A stretch of DNA of 64,000 bases from Paenibacillus sp. (GTDB lineage: Bacteria; Bacteroidota; Bacteroidia; Bacteroidales; Muribaculaceae). Shown piece by piece: positions 56,199-64,000 of this stretch (positions are counted from its first letter, which is position 1; each line of letters starts with the position of its first letter). The stretch is taken from contig JAMPHR010000005.1 of NCBI GenBank assembly GCA_023663345.1, forward strand, positions 1 through 64,000, given 5' to 3'. Below the pieces are notes generated by a model. The model was not told the origin of the DNA. It saw only the letters and a program-made list of their open reading frames with translations, and did no database searches. The translations under genes were made by a program, and so were the position numbers.

Positions 56199-56209
56199 GA
56201 GTAACTTTG
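56176..56209 (+). promoter_or_regulatory. Promoter of L-serine dehydratase, inside the terminator
   Basis: TTTG (56176-56179) and the -7 box TAACTTTG (56202-56209) are 22 bases apart. The -33 element is made by the loop and descending arm of the terminator hairpin. The start codon at 56231 is 21 bases past the -7 box. Confidence 0.7.
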
Positions 56210-56230
56210 CACCACCGAAGATGTGTATTT

Positions 56231-57430
56231 ATGGAATCGATCAAGAATATATTCAAGATAGGTCACGGCCCGTCGAGCAGTCACACGATGGGACCGTTGA
56301 AGGCCGCGCAGGAATTTCTATCAGTTACCCCGGGAGCCTCGGCCCGCAGGGTCACGCTCTATGGCTCGCTTGCTGCCACCGGGCGCGGTCACCTCACGGA
56401 CAAGGCCATCCTCGGTGTGCTCACACCCGATGCTCCGTGTGAGATCGTGTGGTTGCCTGAGGTATTTCTCCCGTTTCATCCTAACGGAATGAAGTTTGAG
56501 GCTCTTGACAATGACGGCAATATGACCTTCAGCGAGACCTACTACAGTATAGGTGGCGGTGACATTCTCAAGGAAGGGGAAAGCCGTGAGGGTGCCTCGC
56601 GTCAGGTCTACGACATGCACACGATAGCTGACATTCAGAAATGGTGCGAGTCCACGGGATCGAGCTTTTGGGAGTATGTCGACAAGTGCGAGGGACCCGG
56701 TATATGGGATTACCTGCGTGAAGTGTGGCGCGTGATGAAGGCCGCAGTCGAGCGTGGCATAGAGGCCGAGGGGGTATTGCCCGGCGGACTGGGAGTGCGT
56801 CGCAAGGCTGTGAGCTACTATGTACATGCTTCGGGTTACAGCAACAGTCTGAAAAGCCGTGGCCTGGTGTATGCCTATGCTCTTGCCGTGAGCGAGGAGA
56901 ATGCCTCGGGTGGAGAGATTGTCACGGCTCCCACATGCGGCTCGTGTGGCATAGTCCCGGCAGTGCTGTATCACTTGCACACCTCCAAGGATTTTTCCGA
57001 GAAACGCATACTCAGGGCATTGGCCACGGCTGGCCTGTTTGGCGCTGTGGTCAAGAATAATGCCTCGGTCTCGGGCGCCGAAGTTGGATGCCAGGGCGAG
57101 GTGGGTGTAGCCTGTGCCATGGCGGCCGCGGCGGCATCGCAATTGTTTGGTGGCACGCCGGCTCAGATAGAGTATTCGGCTGAGATGGGACTTGAACATC
57201 ACCTGGGACTTACATGTGACCCGGTGTGTGGAATGGTGCAGATACCGTGTATCGAGCGTAATGCCTATGCCGCCGCCAGAGCATTGGATGCCAATCTCTA
57301 CTCGTCATTCTCGGATGGCAAACATTCAGTGAGCTTCGACCGTATCGTGGAGGTAATGAAGCAGACCGGACACGACTTACCGTCGCTCTACAAAGAGACC
57401 TCCCAGGGTGGACTTGCGGTGATAAATTAG
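56231..57430 (+). CDS. sdaA: L-serine ammonia-lyase (iron-sulfur dehydratase)
   Basis: Converts L-serine to pyruvate and ammonia using a 4Fe-4S cluster. From ATG 56231 it has 399 residues; an upstream in-frame ATG at 56207 overlaps the promoter. The N-terminal beta domain begins SIKNIFKIGHGPSSSHTMGP, and the alpha domain has APTCGSCGIVPAVLYHL and cluster cysteines in CGMVQIPC. Single-chain alpha/beta arrangement. A terminator follows at 57491. Confidence 0.96.
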   Translation: MESIKNIFKIGHGPSSSHTMGPLKAAQEFLSVTPGASARRVTLYGSLAATGRGHLTDKAILGVLTPDAPCEIVWLPEVFLPFHPNGMKFEALDNDGNMTFSETYYSIGGGDILKEGESREGASRQVYDMHTIADIQKWCESTGSSFWEYVDKCEGPGIWDYLREVWRVMKAAVERGIEAEGVLPGGLGVRRKAVSYYVHASGYSNSLKSRGLVYAYALAVSEENASGGEIVTAPTCGSCGIVPAVLYHLHTSKDFSEKRILRALATAGLFGAVVKNNASVSGAEVGCQGEVGVACAMAAAAASQLFGGTPAQIEYSAEMGLEHHLGLTCDPVCGMVQIPCIERNAYAAARALDANLYSSFSDGKHSVSFDRIVEVMKQTGHDLPSLYKETSQGGLAVIN

Positions 57431-57490
57431 GATAAACTCAAATTAAGAAAAATCTTTTATCAGTAATGGTAAAAGGTAGAAAAATAATCT

Positions 57491-57538
57491 GAGCTACGGA
57501 TCCGTCAGGCGAATTTCCGTAGCTCATTTCTTTTTTTC
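57491..57538 (+). terminator. Terminator of L-serine dehydratase
   Basis: A perfect 10-bp stem (57491-57500 with 57516-57525, arm GAGCTACGGA) is followed by ATTTCTTTTTTTC. Confidence 0.85.
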
Positions 57539-57636
57539 TGTGGCTATTAAGGTTAAATTGTACGAATTGTCGATATTGAATTGTCATTTTTCTATAAAAT
57601 ATTATACGATATATAAGATTTTGTTAGATAAATGCG

Positions 57637-57644
57637 TATCTTTG
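57637..57644 (+). promoter_or_regulatory. -7 box of the arginine operon
   Basis: TATCTTTG, an exact TAnnTTTG match, 60 bases before the first gene of the operon. The nearest TTTG (57620-57623) is only 13 bases upstream, so the -33 element is weak. Confidence 0.6.
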
Positions 57645-57703
57645 CATGATATTTTTAATAATCAGTATTTAAACAAACAATTTCTAAGTACCGCAACAGT
57701 CAG

Positions 57704-58318
57704 ATGAACAATGACCAGATAAAGGTGATGTTTGCTCAGGAAGAACACTGCAAGTATGCTGAGCAGATAGTAAACCTCATCTATGAATCGGCCTTGCAGC
57801 GTGGCACCGGCATAGCCCGGCGCTCGCCTGAGTACATCGCCCAGAAGATTAAGGGCGGTAAGGCTGTAGTTGCTCTCTGTGACGACCGTCTGATCGGGTT
57901 CAGTTACATAGAGAGTTGGGAACATGGTGATTATGTGGCCACTTCGGGCCTCATTGTCGATCCTGAGTTCCGACGATTGGGGCTGGCTGCGCGTATCAAG
58001 GCAAAGACATTCGAGCTTGCACGACTTAGATTTCCTTTCGCGAAGATCTTCTCCATCACCACTTCGCTTCCCGTGATGAAGCTGAATTCGCAGATGGGTT
58101 ATCGCCCGGTAACATTTTCGGAACTCACTGATGATGAGGAGTTCTGGGCCGGATGCAAGGGATGTGTCAACTATGACATCCTTCAGCGCAACAACCGTCG
58201 CATGTGCCTGTGTACAGGTATGCTCTACGATCCTAAGGCCAAGCTTGAGCGTCCCTCCAAGAGCCGTCCTTACATGATGTGGATCAAGAACAGGCTTGCA
58301 AAACTCTTCAAGCATTGA
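57704..58318 (+). CDS. GNAT acyltransferase, probable first enzyme of arginine synthesis
   Basis: N-acyltransferase of 204 residues. The GNAT acetyl-CoA-binding motif A is GLIVDPEFRRLGLAARI (about 85-101). The extra C-terminal part has several cysteines (GCKGCVNYD, MCLCTG). It is the first gene of the arginine operon, before argG, the position held in Bacteroides by a proposed glutamate N-acyltransferase (ArgA role). I infer that it acylates glutamate, using acetyl- or succinyl-CoA. The acyl donor is not shown by sequence. Confidence 0.8.
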   Translation: MNNDQIKVMFAQEEHCKYAEQIVNLIYESALQRGTGIARRSPEYIAQKIKGGKAVVALCDDRLIGFSYIESWEHGDYVATSGLIVDPEFRRLGLAARIKAKTFELARLRFPFAKIFSITTSLPVMKLNSQMGYRPVTFSELTDDEEFWAGCKGCVNYDILQRNNRRMCLCTGMLYDPKAKLERPSKSRPYMMWIKNRLAKLFKH

Positions 58319-58373
58319 TTCACCTCTGATTTTCATTCTTTTAACTTATTGATTTTACTCACCTTGGGCGAGT

Positions 58374-58405
58374 TGTATCCAATCCGATAGGGAGGATTGT
58401 ATACA
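58374..58405 (+). promoter_or_regulatory. Imperfect inverted repeat in the argG leader
   Basis: TGTATCCAATCC (58374-58385) and GGATTGTATACA (58394-58405) form a 12-bp stem with one mismatch around an eight-base loop. It sits 26 bases before the argG start, in the gap after the acyltransferase gene. It could be an operator or an mRNA hairpin that sets argG expression. Confidence 0.5.
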
Positions 58406-58431
58406 GCCCACCCGCAACATACTATATAAAA

Positions 58432-59637
58432 ATGAAAAAGAAAGTAGTTCTCGCCTTCAGTGGCGGTCTCGACACCTCGTTTGCCGCCAAGTATCTCTCG
58501 GAAGACCTCGGATATGAGGTACACACCGCGATAGCCAACACCGGAGGCTTCGGCCCCGAGGAGCTCGAGCGTATCGAGAAACGGGCCATGGATCTGGGAG
58601 CGGCCTCCCATGCCACCCTCGATGTGACAGGCGACTATTACGACAAGAGCATCCGCTACATGATAGCCGGCAATGTGCTCCGTAACGGCACTTATCCCAT
58701 ATCGGTGTCGTCGGAGCGTATATTCCAGGCGATAGCCATCATCGAGTATGCCAAGAAGATCGGAGCCGACGCTGTGGCTCACGGATCGACAGGTGCCGGA
58801 AATGACCAGGTGCGTTTCGACCTTACATTCCAGATCCTGGCTCCCGAGATCGAGATCATAACCCCTACACGCGACATGACTCTCACCCGCGAGTATGAGA
58901 TCGACTATCTGCGCAAGCATGGCATCGAGGCTGACTACAAGAAGATGGAGTACTCCATCAACAAGGGCCTTTGGGGCACAAGTATCGGTGGTAAGGAGAC
59001 ATTACATTCCGAGCAGACTCTGCCCGACAGCGCATATCCCAGCCAGGTGACAGCCGACGGCGAGGAGAAGATGACCATAACATTTGACAAGGGTGAAGTA
59101 GTTGCTGTCAACGGCAAGGAGTATGCCGACCGTATCGAGGCTATCCGTGAGGTAGAGCGTCTGGGCGCACGTTACGGCATCGGCCGTGACATGCACATAG
59201 GCGACACTATAATAGGTATAAAGGGCCGTGTTGGATTTGAGGCTGCAGGCCCCATGCTCATCATCGCCGCCCACAAGATGCTCGAGAAGCATACACTGAC
59301 CAAGTGGCAGCAGTACTGGAAGGACCAGATAGGCACATGGTATGGAATGTTCCTCCACGAGTCGCAGTATCTGGAGCCGGTGATGCGCGACATGGAGAAG
59401 TTCCTCGAGAACTCCCAGCGCAATGTGTCGGGTACGGTAGAGATCACTCTCCGTCCGCTCGGCTACACACTCGTGGGTGTGGATTCTCCTTTTGATCTCA
59501 TGAAGACCGATTTCGGTGAATATGGAGAGGTCAACAAGGCATGGAGCGCCGACGACGTTAAGGGATTCACCAAGATCCTCGGCAACCAGATGAAGATATA
59601 CCACAATGTGCAGAAGCGCAACGGCCTGGCCGAGTAA
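58432..59637 (+). CDS. argG: Argininosuccinate synthase
   Basis: Condenses citrulline and aspartate with ATP. The 401 residues open with the ATP-binding VLAFSGGLDTSFAAKYL. Conserved later segments are AHGSTGAGNDQVRFDL and SINKGLWGTSIGG, the latter contacting substrate. In Bacteroidetes argG sits before the acyl-ornithine genes, as here. A 31-base gap leads to argC. An inverted repeat precedes the gene. Confidence 0.96.
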   Translation: MKKKVVLAFSGGLDTSFAAKYLSEDLGYEVHTAIANTGGFGPEELERIEKRAMDLGAASHATLDVTGDYYDKSIRYMIAGNVLRNGTYPISVSSERIFQAIAIIEYAKKIGADAVAHGSTGAGNDQVRFDLTFQILAPEIEIITPTRDMTLTREYEIDYLRKHGIEADYKKMEYSINKGLWGTSIGGKETLHSEQTLPDSAYPSQVTADGEEKMTITFDKGEVVAVNGKEYADRIEAIREVERLGARYGIGRDMHIGDTIIGIKGRVGFEAAGPMLIIAAHKMLEKHTLTKWQQYWKDQIGTWYGMFLHESQYLEPVMRDMEKFLENSQRNVSGTVEITLRPLGYTLVGVDSPFDLMKTDFGEYGEVNKAWSADDVKGFTKILGNQMKIYHNVQKRNGLAE

Positions 59638-59668
59638 GTCACCACTCACACCTTAATATAACGACGAT

Positions 59669-60631
59669 ATGATTAAAGCCGGAATTATAGGCGGCGCGGG
59701 CTACACAGCCGGCGAACTGCTCCGACTGCTCATAAACCATCCCGGGGTGGAGGTGGCGTTTGTCCACTCCACAAGCAATGCCGGTGCTCCTGTGTCAGAT
59801 GTTCATGAGGGACTCGTGGGTGAGACGGATCTCACATTCGCTTCGGAGTATGACCTCTCGGCCTGCGACGTGCTGTTTCTCTGTCAGGGACACGGTTTCA
59901 GCCGTAAGTTCTGGGAGGATAACGAGAAGCCTGCCGGACTCAAGGTCATAGATCTTGCCCAGGATTACCGCGATGAGAGCGACGGATACGTCTACGGACT
60001 ACCTGAGGTGAAGCGCGATGCAGTGCAGGCTTGTGATCTGCTGGCCAATCCCGGATGTTTCGCCACTGCCATCCAGTTGGCGCTGCTTCCGTTGGCGGCT
60101 GCCGGAAAGCTCGACGGTGAGGTGCATGTGACCGGTATCACCGGCTCGACCGGAGCGGGAGTAAAGCCCGGAAGCACCACCCACTTCTCGTGGAGAAACA
60201 ATAATATGTCGGTCTACAAGGCTTTCGAGCATCAGCATCTCAAGGAGATCAAGCAGACGTTGTCGGCCCTGCAGGGGGGCAAGGAGCCTGAGATCAGTTT
60301 CATACCAGTGCGTGGCGATTTTGCCCGTGGTATATTCGTGATGGCCGATATCACCACTCCGATGAGTATAGATGAGGCTGTGGCGCTCTACAAGGATTTC
60401 TATGCCGATGCGGCGTTCACACATGTATCGGACCGTCCTGTAGATCTTAAGCAGGTGGTGAATACCAATAAATGTGTGATCTCGCTTGAAAAACATGGCG
60501 ACAAATTGTTAATACTAAGTGCTATCGACAATCTCCTGAAGGGAGCCTCAGGTCAGGCGGTGCAGAACATGAATCTGATGTTCGGCCTGCCCGAGAAAGA
60601 GGGACTTGCCCTTAAGCCGTCGGCATTTTGA
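59669..60631 (+). CDS. argC: N-acyl-gamma-glutamyl-phosphate reductase
   Basis: NADPH enzyme of the third arginine step, 320 residues. The N-terminal Rossmann motif is IGGAGYTAGELLRLL; the catalytic Cys130 lies in NPGCFATAIQLA; GITGSTGAGVKPG follows. In this lineage the acyl group is probably succinyl. The gene lies between argG and argD. Confidence 0.95.
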   Translation: MIKAGIIGGAGYTAGELLRLLINHPGVEVAFVHSTSNAGAPVSDVHEGLVGETDLTFASEYDLSACDVLFLCQGHGFSRKFWEDNEKPAGLKVIDLAQDYRDESDGYVYGLPEVKRDAVQACDLLANPGCFATAIQLALLPLAAAGKLDGEVHVTGITGSTGAGVKPGSTTHFSWRNNNMSVYKAFEHQHLKEIKQTLSALQGGKEPEISFIPVRGDFARGIFVMADITTPMSIDEAVALYKDFYADAAFTHVSDRPVDLKQVVNTNKCVISLEKHGDKLLILSAIDNLLKGASGQAVQNMNLMFGLPEKEGLALKPSAF

Positions 60632-60711
60632 TAATTTCCGGCAAGCCGGGCGGGGATTGGCGATTCTTATGATGGCTGATTGCCGTGAATATATTTTTGA
60701 TTGAAAAAAAG

Positions 60712-61863
60712 ATGAATTTATTTGACGTATATTCGCTATATGACATAGAGCCGGTGAGCGGCAAAGGATCCTATGTCTATACTGCCGACGGCACCGAGTA
60801 TCTCGATCTCTACGGTGGTCATGCCGTGATTTCTATAGGCCATGCGCATCCCCGCTATGTCGCAGCCGTGAGCGAGCAGGTGGGTAAGCTCGGGTTCTAT
60901 TCCAATTCGGTGAAGAACTCCCTGCAGATGAAGCTTGCCGAGAAGCTGGGCCGTCAGAGCGGTTACATGAGCTATTCGCTGTTTCTGTGCAATTCAGGGG
61001 CCGAGGCCAATGAGAATGCTATGAAACTGGCCTCGTTTGCCACGGGACGCTCCAAGATCCTGGCCTTTGACCGCGCGTTTCATGGCCGTACTTCCGGAGC
61101 CGTGGCTGTGACCGATAATCCCAAGATACAGGCTCCGTTCAATGCCACTGAAAACGTGGAGTTCGTAGCGCTTGGCGACCTTGATGCCGTGCGTCGTAAA
61201 CTCGCCACCAAGGAGTTTGCCGCCGTGATCATCGAGGGAATTCAGGGTGTAGCCGGAATACGTATGGTGGCCGATGATTTCCTGCGCCAGTTGCGCACCG
61301 TGTGCGACAATACCGGCACGCTCATGATTCTCGACGAAATACAGTCGGGCTACGGACGCACCGGCCAGTTCTTTGCCCATCAACATGCCGGAGTGCGTCC
61401 CGATATGGTGACGTGCGCCAAGGGTATTGCCAACGGTTTCCCTATGGGAGCCGTGCTGATCTCACCCGACATAGAGGCTCGTAAAGGTATGCTCGGCACC
61501 ACGTTTGGTGGTAATCATCTGGCATGTGCGGCCGCGATAGCTGTCCTTGATGTGATGGCCGAGGAGCATCTGGTGGAAAATGCCGCCGAAGTGGGCAAGT
61601 ATCTGCTTGACAGTCTCGAAGAGATGGCCCGCAACACCGATGAGATCGTCGAGGTGCGTGGCCGTGGACTCATGATAGGCATAGAGATAAAGGGCAATGC
61701 CGGAGCATTGAGAAAGCAATTGCTTTTCGGCAACAAGATATTCACCGGAGGTGCCGGAGAGCACACCGTGAGATTGCTTCCGGCACTTGGACTCACGAGA
61801 GAGCAGGCTGATGTATTCCTCAAAAATTTCAAACAATTAATAACCGGTCAGAAAGATGCGTAA
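60712..61863 (+). CDS. argD: N-acyl-ornithine aminotransferase
   Basis: PLP aminotransferase that forms N-acyl-ornithine, 383 residues from ATG 60712; a GTG at 60685 in frame is not needed. The family motif YLDLYGGHAVISIGHAHPRY, the PLP aspartate in LILDEIQSGYGRTG (about 208) and Lys237 in CAKGIANGFPMGA are present. The stop codon overlaps argF' by eight bases. Confidence 0.95.
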   Translation: MNLFDVYSLYDIEPVSGKGSYVYTADGTEYLDLYGGHAVISIGHAHPRYVAAVSEQVGKLGFYSNSVKNSLQMKLAEKLGRQSGYMSYSLFLCNSGAEANENAMKLASFATGRSKILAFDRAFHGRTSGAVAVTDNPKIQAPFNATENVEFVALGDLDAVRRKLATKEFAAVIIEGIQGVAGIRMVADDFLRQLRTVCDNTGTLMILDEIQSGYGRTGQFFAHQHAGVRPDMVTCAKGIANGFPMGAVLISPDIEARKGMLGTTFGGNHLACAAAIAVLDVMAEEHLVENAAEVGKYLLDSLEEMARNTDEIVEVRGRGLMIGIEIKGNAGALRKQLLFGNKIFTGGAGEHTVRLLPALGLTREQADVFLKNFKQLITGQKDA

Positions 61864-62809
61864 TTTCACCAACGTAAATGATATAGGGCCACTCGACCTG
61901 GCCGTGAAGGAGGCTCTTGAGGTCAAGGCCAACCGTTTCGGATATACCGATCTGGGCAAGAACCGCACGTTGCTCATGATATTTTTCAACTCCTCGTTGC
62001 GTACTCGTCTGAGCACACAGAAGGCTGCCATGAATCTCGGCATGAACGTGATGGTGCTCGATGTAAACCAGGGAGCCTGGAAACTCGAGACCGAGCGCGG
62101 AGTGATAATGGACGGTGACAAGGCCGAGCATCTGCTCGAGGCTATCCCCGTGATGGGATCCTATTGCGACATTATAGGTGTGCGCTCTTTCGCCGGACTC
62201 AAGGATAAGGCCGAGGATTATGAGGAGCGTGTGATCTCACAGTTCATCAAGTACTCGGGCCGTCCGGTATTCTCGATGGAGGCCGCCACGCGCCATCCGT
62301 TGCAGAGCTTTGCCGACCTTATCACTATCGAGGAGTTCAAGACCAAGCCCCGCCCCAAGGTGGTGATGACATGGGCGCCTCATCCCCGTGCGCTCCCTCA
62401 GGCTGTTCCCAACTCGTTTGCCGAGTGGATGAACGCCACCGATTATGATTTCGTGATCACTCACCCCGAGGGTTACGAGCTTGATCGGCAGTTTGTAGGC
62501 AACGCCCGTGTGGAGTACGATCAGCGCAAGGCGCTCGAAGGAGCCGATTTTGTCTATGCCAAGAACTGGTCGGCCTATGCCGATCCAAATTATGGCAAGG
62601 TGCTGTCGACCGACCGTTCATGGACTGTCGATGCCGAGAAGATGGGCCTTACCGACAATGCTTTCTTCATGCACTGTCTGCCTGTGCGCCGCAATATGAT
62701 CGTGACTGATGATGTGATCGAGTCGGAGCGCTCCATAGTGATACCCGAGGCCGCCAACCGTGAGATCTCGGCTCAGGTAGTAATAAAGCGTCTTCTTGAA
62801 AGCCTATGA
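61856..62809 (+). CDS. argF': N-succinyl/acetyl-ornithine carbamoyltransferase
   Basis: Carbamoylates acyl-ornithine rather than ornithine, 317 residues. The carbamoyl-phosphate motif FFNSSLRTRLST (45-54) and HCLPVRRN near the C-terminus are present, with the Bacteroidetes-type QGAWKLETERGVIMDGD. In the B. fragilis succinylornithine enzyme the specificity residue is Pro90; here, by my count, position 90 is Ala (GDKAEHLL). A small residue should still fit succinylornithine, unlike the Glu of acetylornithine enzymes. It overlaps argB by four bases. Confidence 0.93.
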   Translation: MRNFTNVNDIGPLDLAVKEALEVKANRFGYTDLGKNRTLLMIFFNSSLRTRLSTQKAAMNLGMNVMVLDVNQGAWKLETERGVIMDGDKAEHLLEAIPVMGSYCDIIGVRSFAGLKDKAEDYEERVISQFIKYSGRPVFSMEAATRHPLQSFADLITIEEFKTKPRPKVVMTWAPHPRALPQAVPNSFAEWMNATDYDFVITHPEGYELDRQFVGNARVEYDQRKALEGADFVYAKNWSAYADPNYGKVLSTDRSWTVDAEKMGLTDNAFFMHCLPVRRNMIVTDDVIESERSIVIPEAANREISAQVVIKRLLESL

Positions 62810-63609
62810 GTGAGATGACTGTGCCTGTCTCCGGTGATATCACTGTAGTTAAGATCGGAGGCAATATAGTGGACAATCCTGAAGCGCTGGCCCGCTTTGT
62901 CAAGGATTTTGCCTCGCTTCCGGGACGCAAGATATTGATTCATGGCGGAGGCAAGGAGGCCACGCGCCTCAGCACCCGCCTGGAGATCCCCACTACCATG
63001 ATCGAGGGTCGCCGTGTGACCTCAAGGGAAACTCTCGATGTTGTCACCATGGTATATGCCGGTCTTGTCAACAAGCGCATCGTGTCGATGCTTCAGGCCG
63101 AGGGGTGTGATGCCCTCGGTCTCAGCGGAGCCGATGGAAATGCTATCCGTGCCACCCGCCGTGAGGCCAAGCCTGTGGATTACGGTTTCGTGGGAGATAT
63201 AGCTCCCGAGGGGGTGAACACTTCCCTGATGGGAGCTTTGCTCGATGCCGGCATCACTCCGGTGTACTGTGCCATCACTCATGACGGTAACGGCACGCTT
63301 CTCAATTGCAATGCCGACACCATAGCGTCGTCGGTAGCGATCGGAGCCTCGCGTCTCGCACCTGCCGATCTCGTGTATTGTTTCGAGCAACCCGGCGTGA
63401 TGGAGGACATCGACCGTCCGGATTCACTCATCCCTCGCATAACTCCCGCAGACTATGCTTCTCTCAAGGAGCGCGGTGTCGTCAACAAGGGAATGATCCC
63501 CAAACTCGATAATTCGTTCCATGCTATCGGAGCAGGGGTGAGGAGCGTGATAATAAAACATGCCGCGAATCTCACCAATGATACCGGCACAATCCTCTCG
63601 GCTGAATGA
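62806..63609 (+). CDS. argB: N-acyl-glutamate kinase
   Basis: Phosphorylates N-acyl-glutamate, 267 residues. The amino-acid kinase motifs VVKIGGNIVDN and LIHGGGKEATRLS are near the N-terminus, with GLSGADGNAIRATR mid-protein and GMIPKLDNSFHAIGAGV towards the end. It begins with ATGA overlap to argF' and overlaps the next gene by four bases, so the block is tightly coupled. Confidence 0.95.
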   Translation: MSEMTVPVSGDITVVKIGGNIVDNPEALARFVKDFASLPGRKILIHGGGKEATRLSTRLEIPTTMIEGRRVTSRETLDVVTMVYAGLVNKRIVSMLQAEGCDALGLSGADGNAIRATRREAKPVDYGFVGDIAPEGVNTSLMGALLDAGITPVYCAITHDGNGTLLNCNADTIASSVAIGASRLAPADLVYCFEQPGVMEDIDRPDSLIPRITPADYASLKERGVVNKGMIPKLDNSFHAIGAGVRSVIIKHAANLTNDTGTILSAE

Positions 63610-64000
63610 ACATCGACAAGGAAATAGAGCTTCTGAGCCGCATGGTGGCCATGCCCTCTTTCTCCAGGCAGGAGGATGGCACGGCCACGATCATATATGA
63701 TTACCTTGCCGCTGCGGGAGCTGATCCTCGCAGGTGTGGCAACAATGTGTGGGCTCTTTCGGAAAATTTTGATCCGTCGCTCCCCACGCTTATGCTAAAT
63801 TCTCATCACGACACTGTGAAGCCGGCTGCTTCCTATACCCGCGATCCGTTCAGTCCCACCGTTGAGGGTGGAAAGCTGTATGGACTTGGGAGCAATGATG
63901 CCGGAGCCTCGGCGGTGTCACTGATAAGCGCGTTTCTTGCACAGCGTGGAGGTACAAGGCCGTTCAATCTGCTTCTGGCCATAACGGCAGAGGAGGAGGT
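63606..64000 (+). CDS. ArgE-like M20 deacylase, cut by the window end
   Basis: The first 131 residues of an M20 peptidase, starting ATG at 63606 within the argB stop. The metal-site segments NSHHDTVKP, LYGLGSNDAGAS and ITAEEE are visible and intact. By position it should remove the acyl group from N-acyl-citrulline or ornithine in the arginine route (ArgE role, in Bacteroidetes acting on acyl-citrulline). The C-terminal two thirds lie outside the window. Confidence 0.9.
   Translation, partial: MNIDKEIELLSRMVAMPSFSRQEDGTATIIYDYLAAAGADPRRCGNNVWALSENFDPSLPTLMLNSHHDTVKPAASYTRDPFSPTVEGGKLYGLGSNDAGASAVSLISAFLAQRGGTRPFNLLLAITAEEE

Noticed and set aside
56321-57202. A 293-codon minus-strand frame opposite serine dehydratase
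   Set aside because: Shadow of sdaA; no family resemblance.
1-64000. tRNA, rRNA, CRISPR and phage elements
   Set aside because: None could be recognised by reading; no spaced repeats, integrase or RNA gene signature was seen. A tRNA scan would be needed to exclude a missed tRNA.

Overview
The window looks like a chromosomal piece of a gut Bacteroidales, most plausibly a Muribaculaceae-type genome. Evidence for this: three SusC/SusD-type outer-membrane pairs, lipoprotein signals of the form MK...SC, Bacteroidetes -7 promoter boxes (TAnnTTTG, several with a -33 TTTG 19-22 nt upstream), an arginine operon with the Bacteroidetes-type transcarbamylase ArgF', and a BioG-BioC fusion in a biotin cluster. 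Most genes have a moderately GC-rich codon style. One stretch, about 7.5-11.3 kb, is clearly AT-rich and looks foreign. I found no rRNA, tRNA, CRISPR array or intact insertion sequence.

Layout. 0.6-2.8 kb: an OmpR-type response regulator overlapping its sensor kinase. 3.1-7.4 kb (minus): a periplasmic tricorn-like protease and an EamA exporter. 7.6-11.3 kb (plus, AT-rich): a VKOR-thioredoxin fusion with a degenerate C39-like N-terminus, a 92-residue four-cysteine small protein and a secreted TlpA-like protein. 11.3-21.2 kb (minus): a possible 59-residue protein, L-asparaginase, a SusD/SusC pair, methionyl-tRNA synthetase and an M16 protease. 21.7-26.5 kb (plus): a second SusC/SusD pair. 26.7-32.2 kb (minus): rubrerythrin, then a beta-barrel protein and a large TPR protein in one operon. 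32.4-34.7 kb (plus): a patatin-barrel (type Vd) protein. 34.7-45.7 kb (minus): formate/nitrite-type channel, 3'-5' exonuclease, the biotin operon bioA-bioF-bioGC-bioD, a gate-domain transporter with a porin, an acetylxylan-esterase-like hydrolase and a glycosyltransferase. 45.9-56.1 kb (plus): subtilisin-like protease, DPP-IV-like peptidase, SusC, SusD and two lipoproteins, apparently a protein/peptide-utilisation locus. 56.2-57.4 kb: L-serine dehydratase. 57.7-64.0 kb: arginine operon (GNAT acyltransferase, argG, argC, argD, argF', argB and the start of an argE-like deacylase), cut by the window end.

How it fits together. The 45.9-56.1 kb locus can cut proteins outside or in the periplasm, import peptides through SusCD and trim them; asparaginase and serine dehydratase could then use the amino acids. 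The arginine operon encodes nearly the whole acyl-ornithine route. The biotin operon makes pimeloyl-ACP precursor and converts it to dethiobiotin; bioB is not in the window. The best candidate for an undescribed system is the AT-rich island, read here as a dedicated oxidative-folding module for a small cysteine-rich protein. That function is inference.
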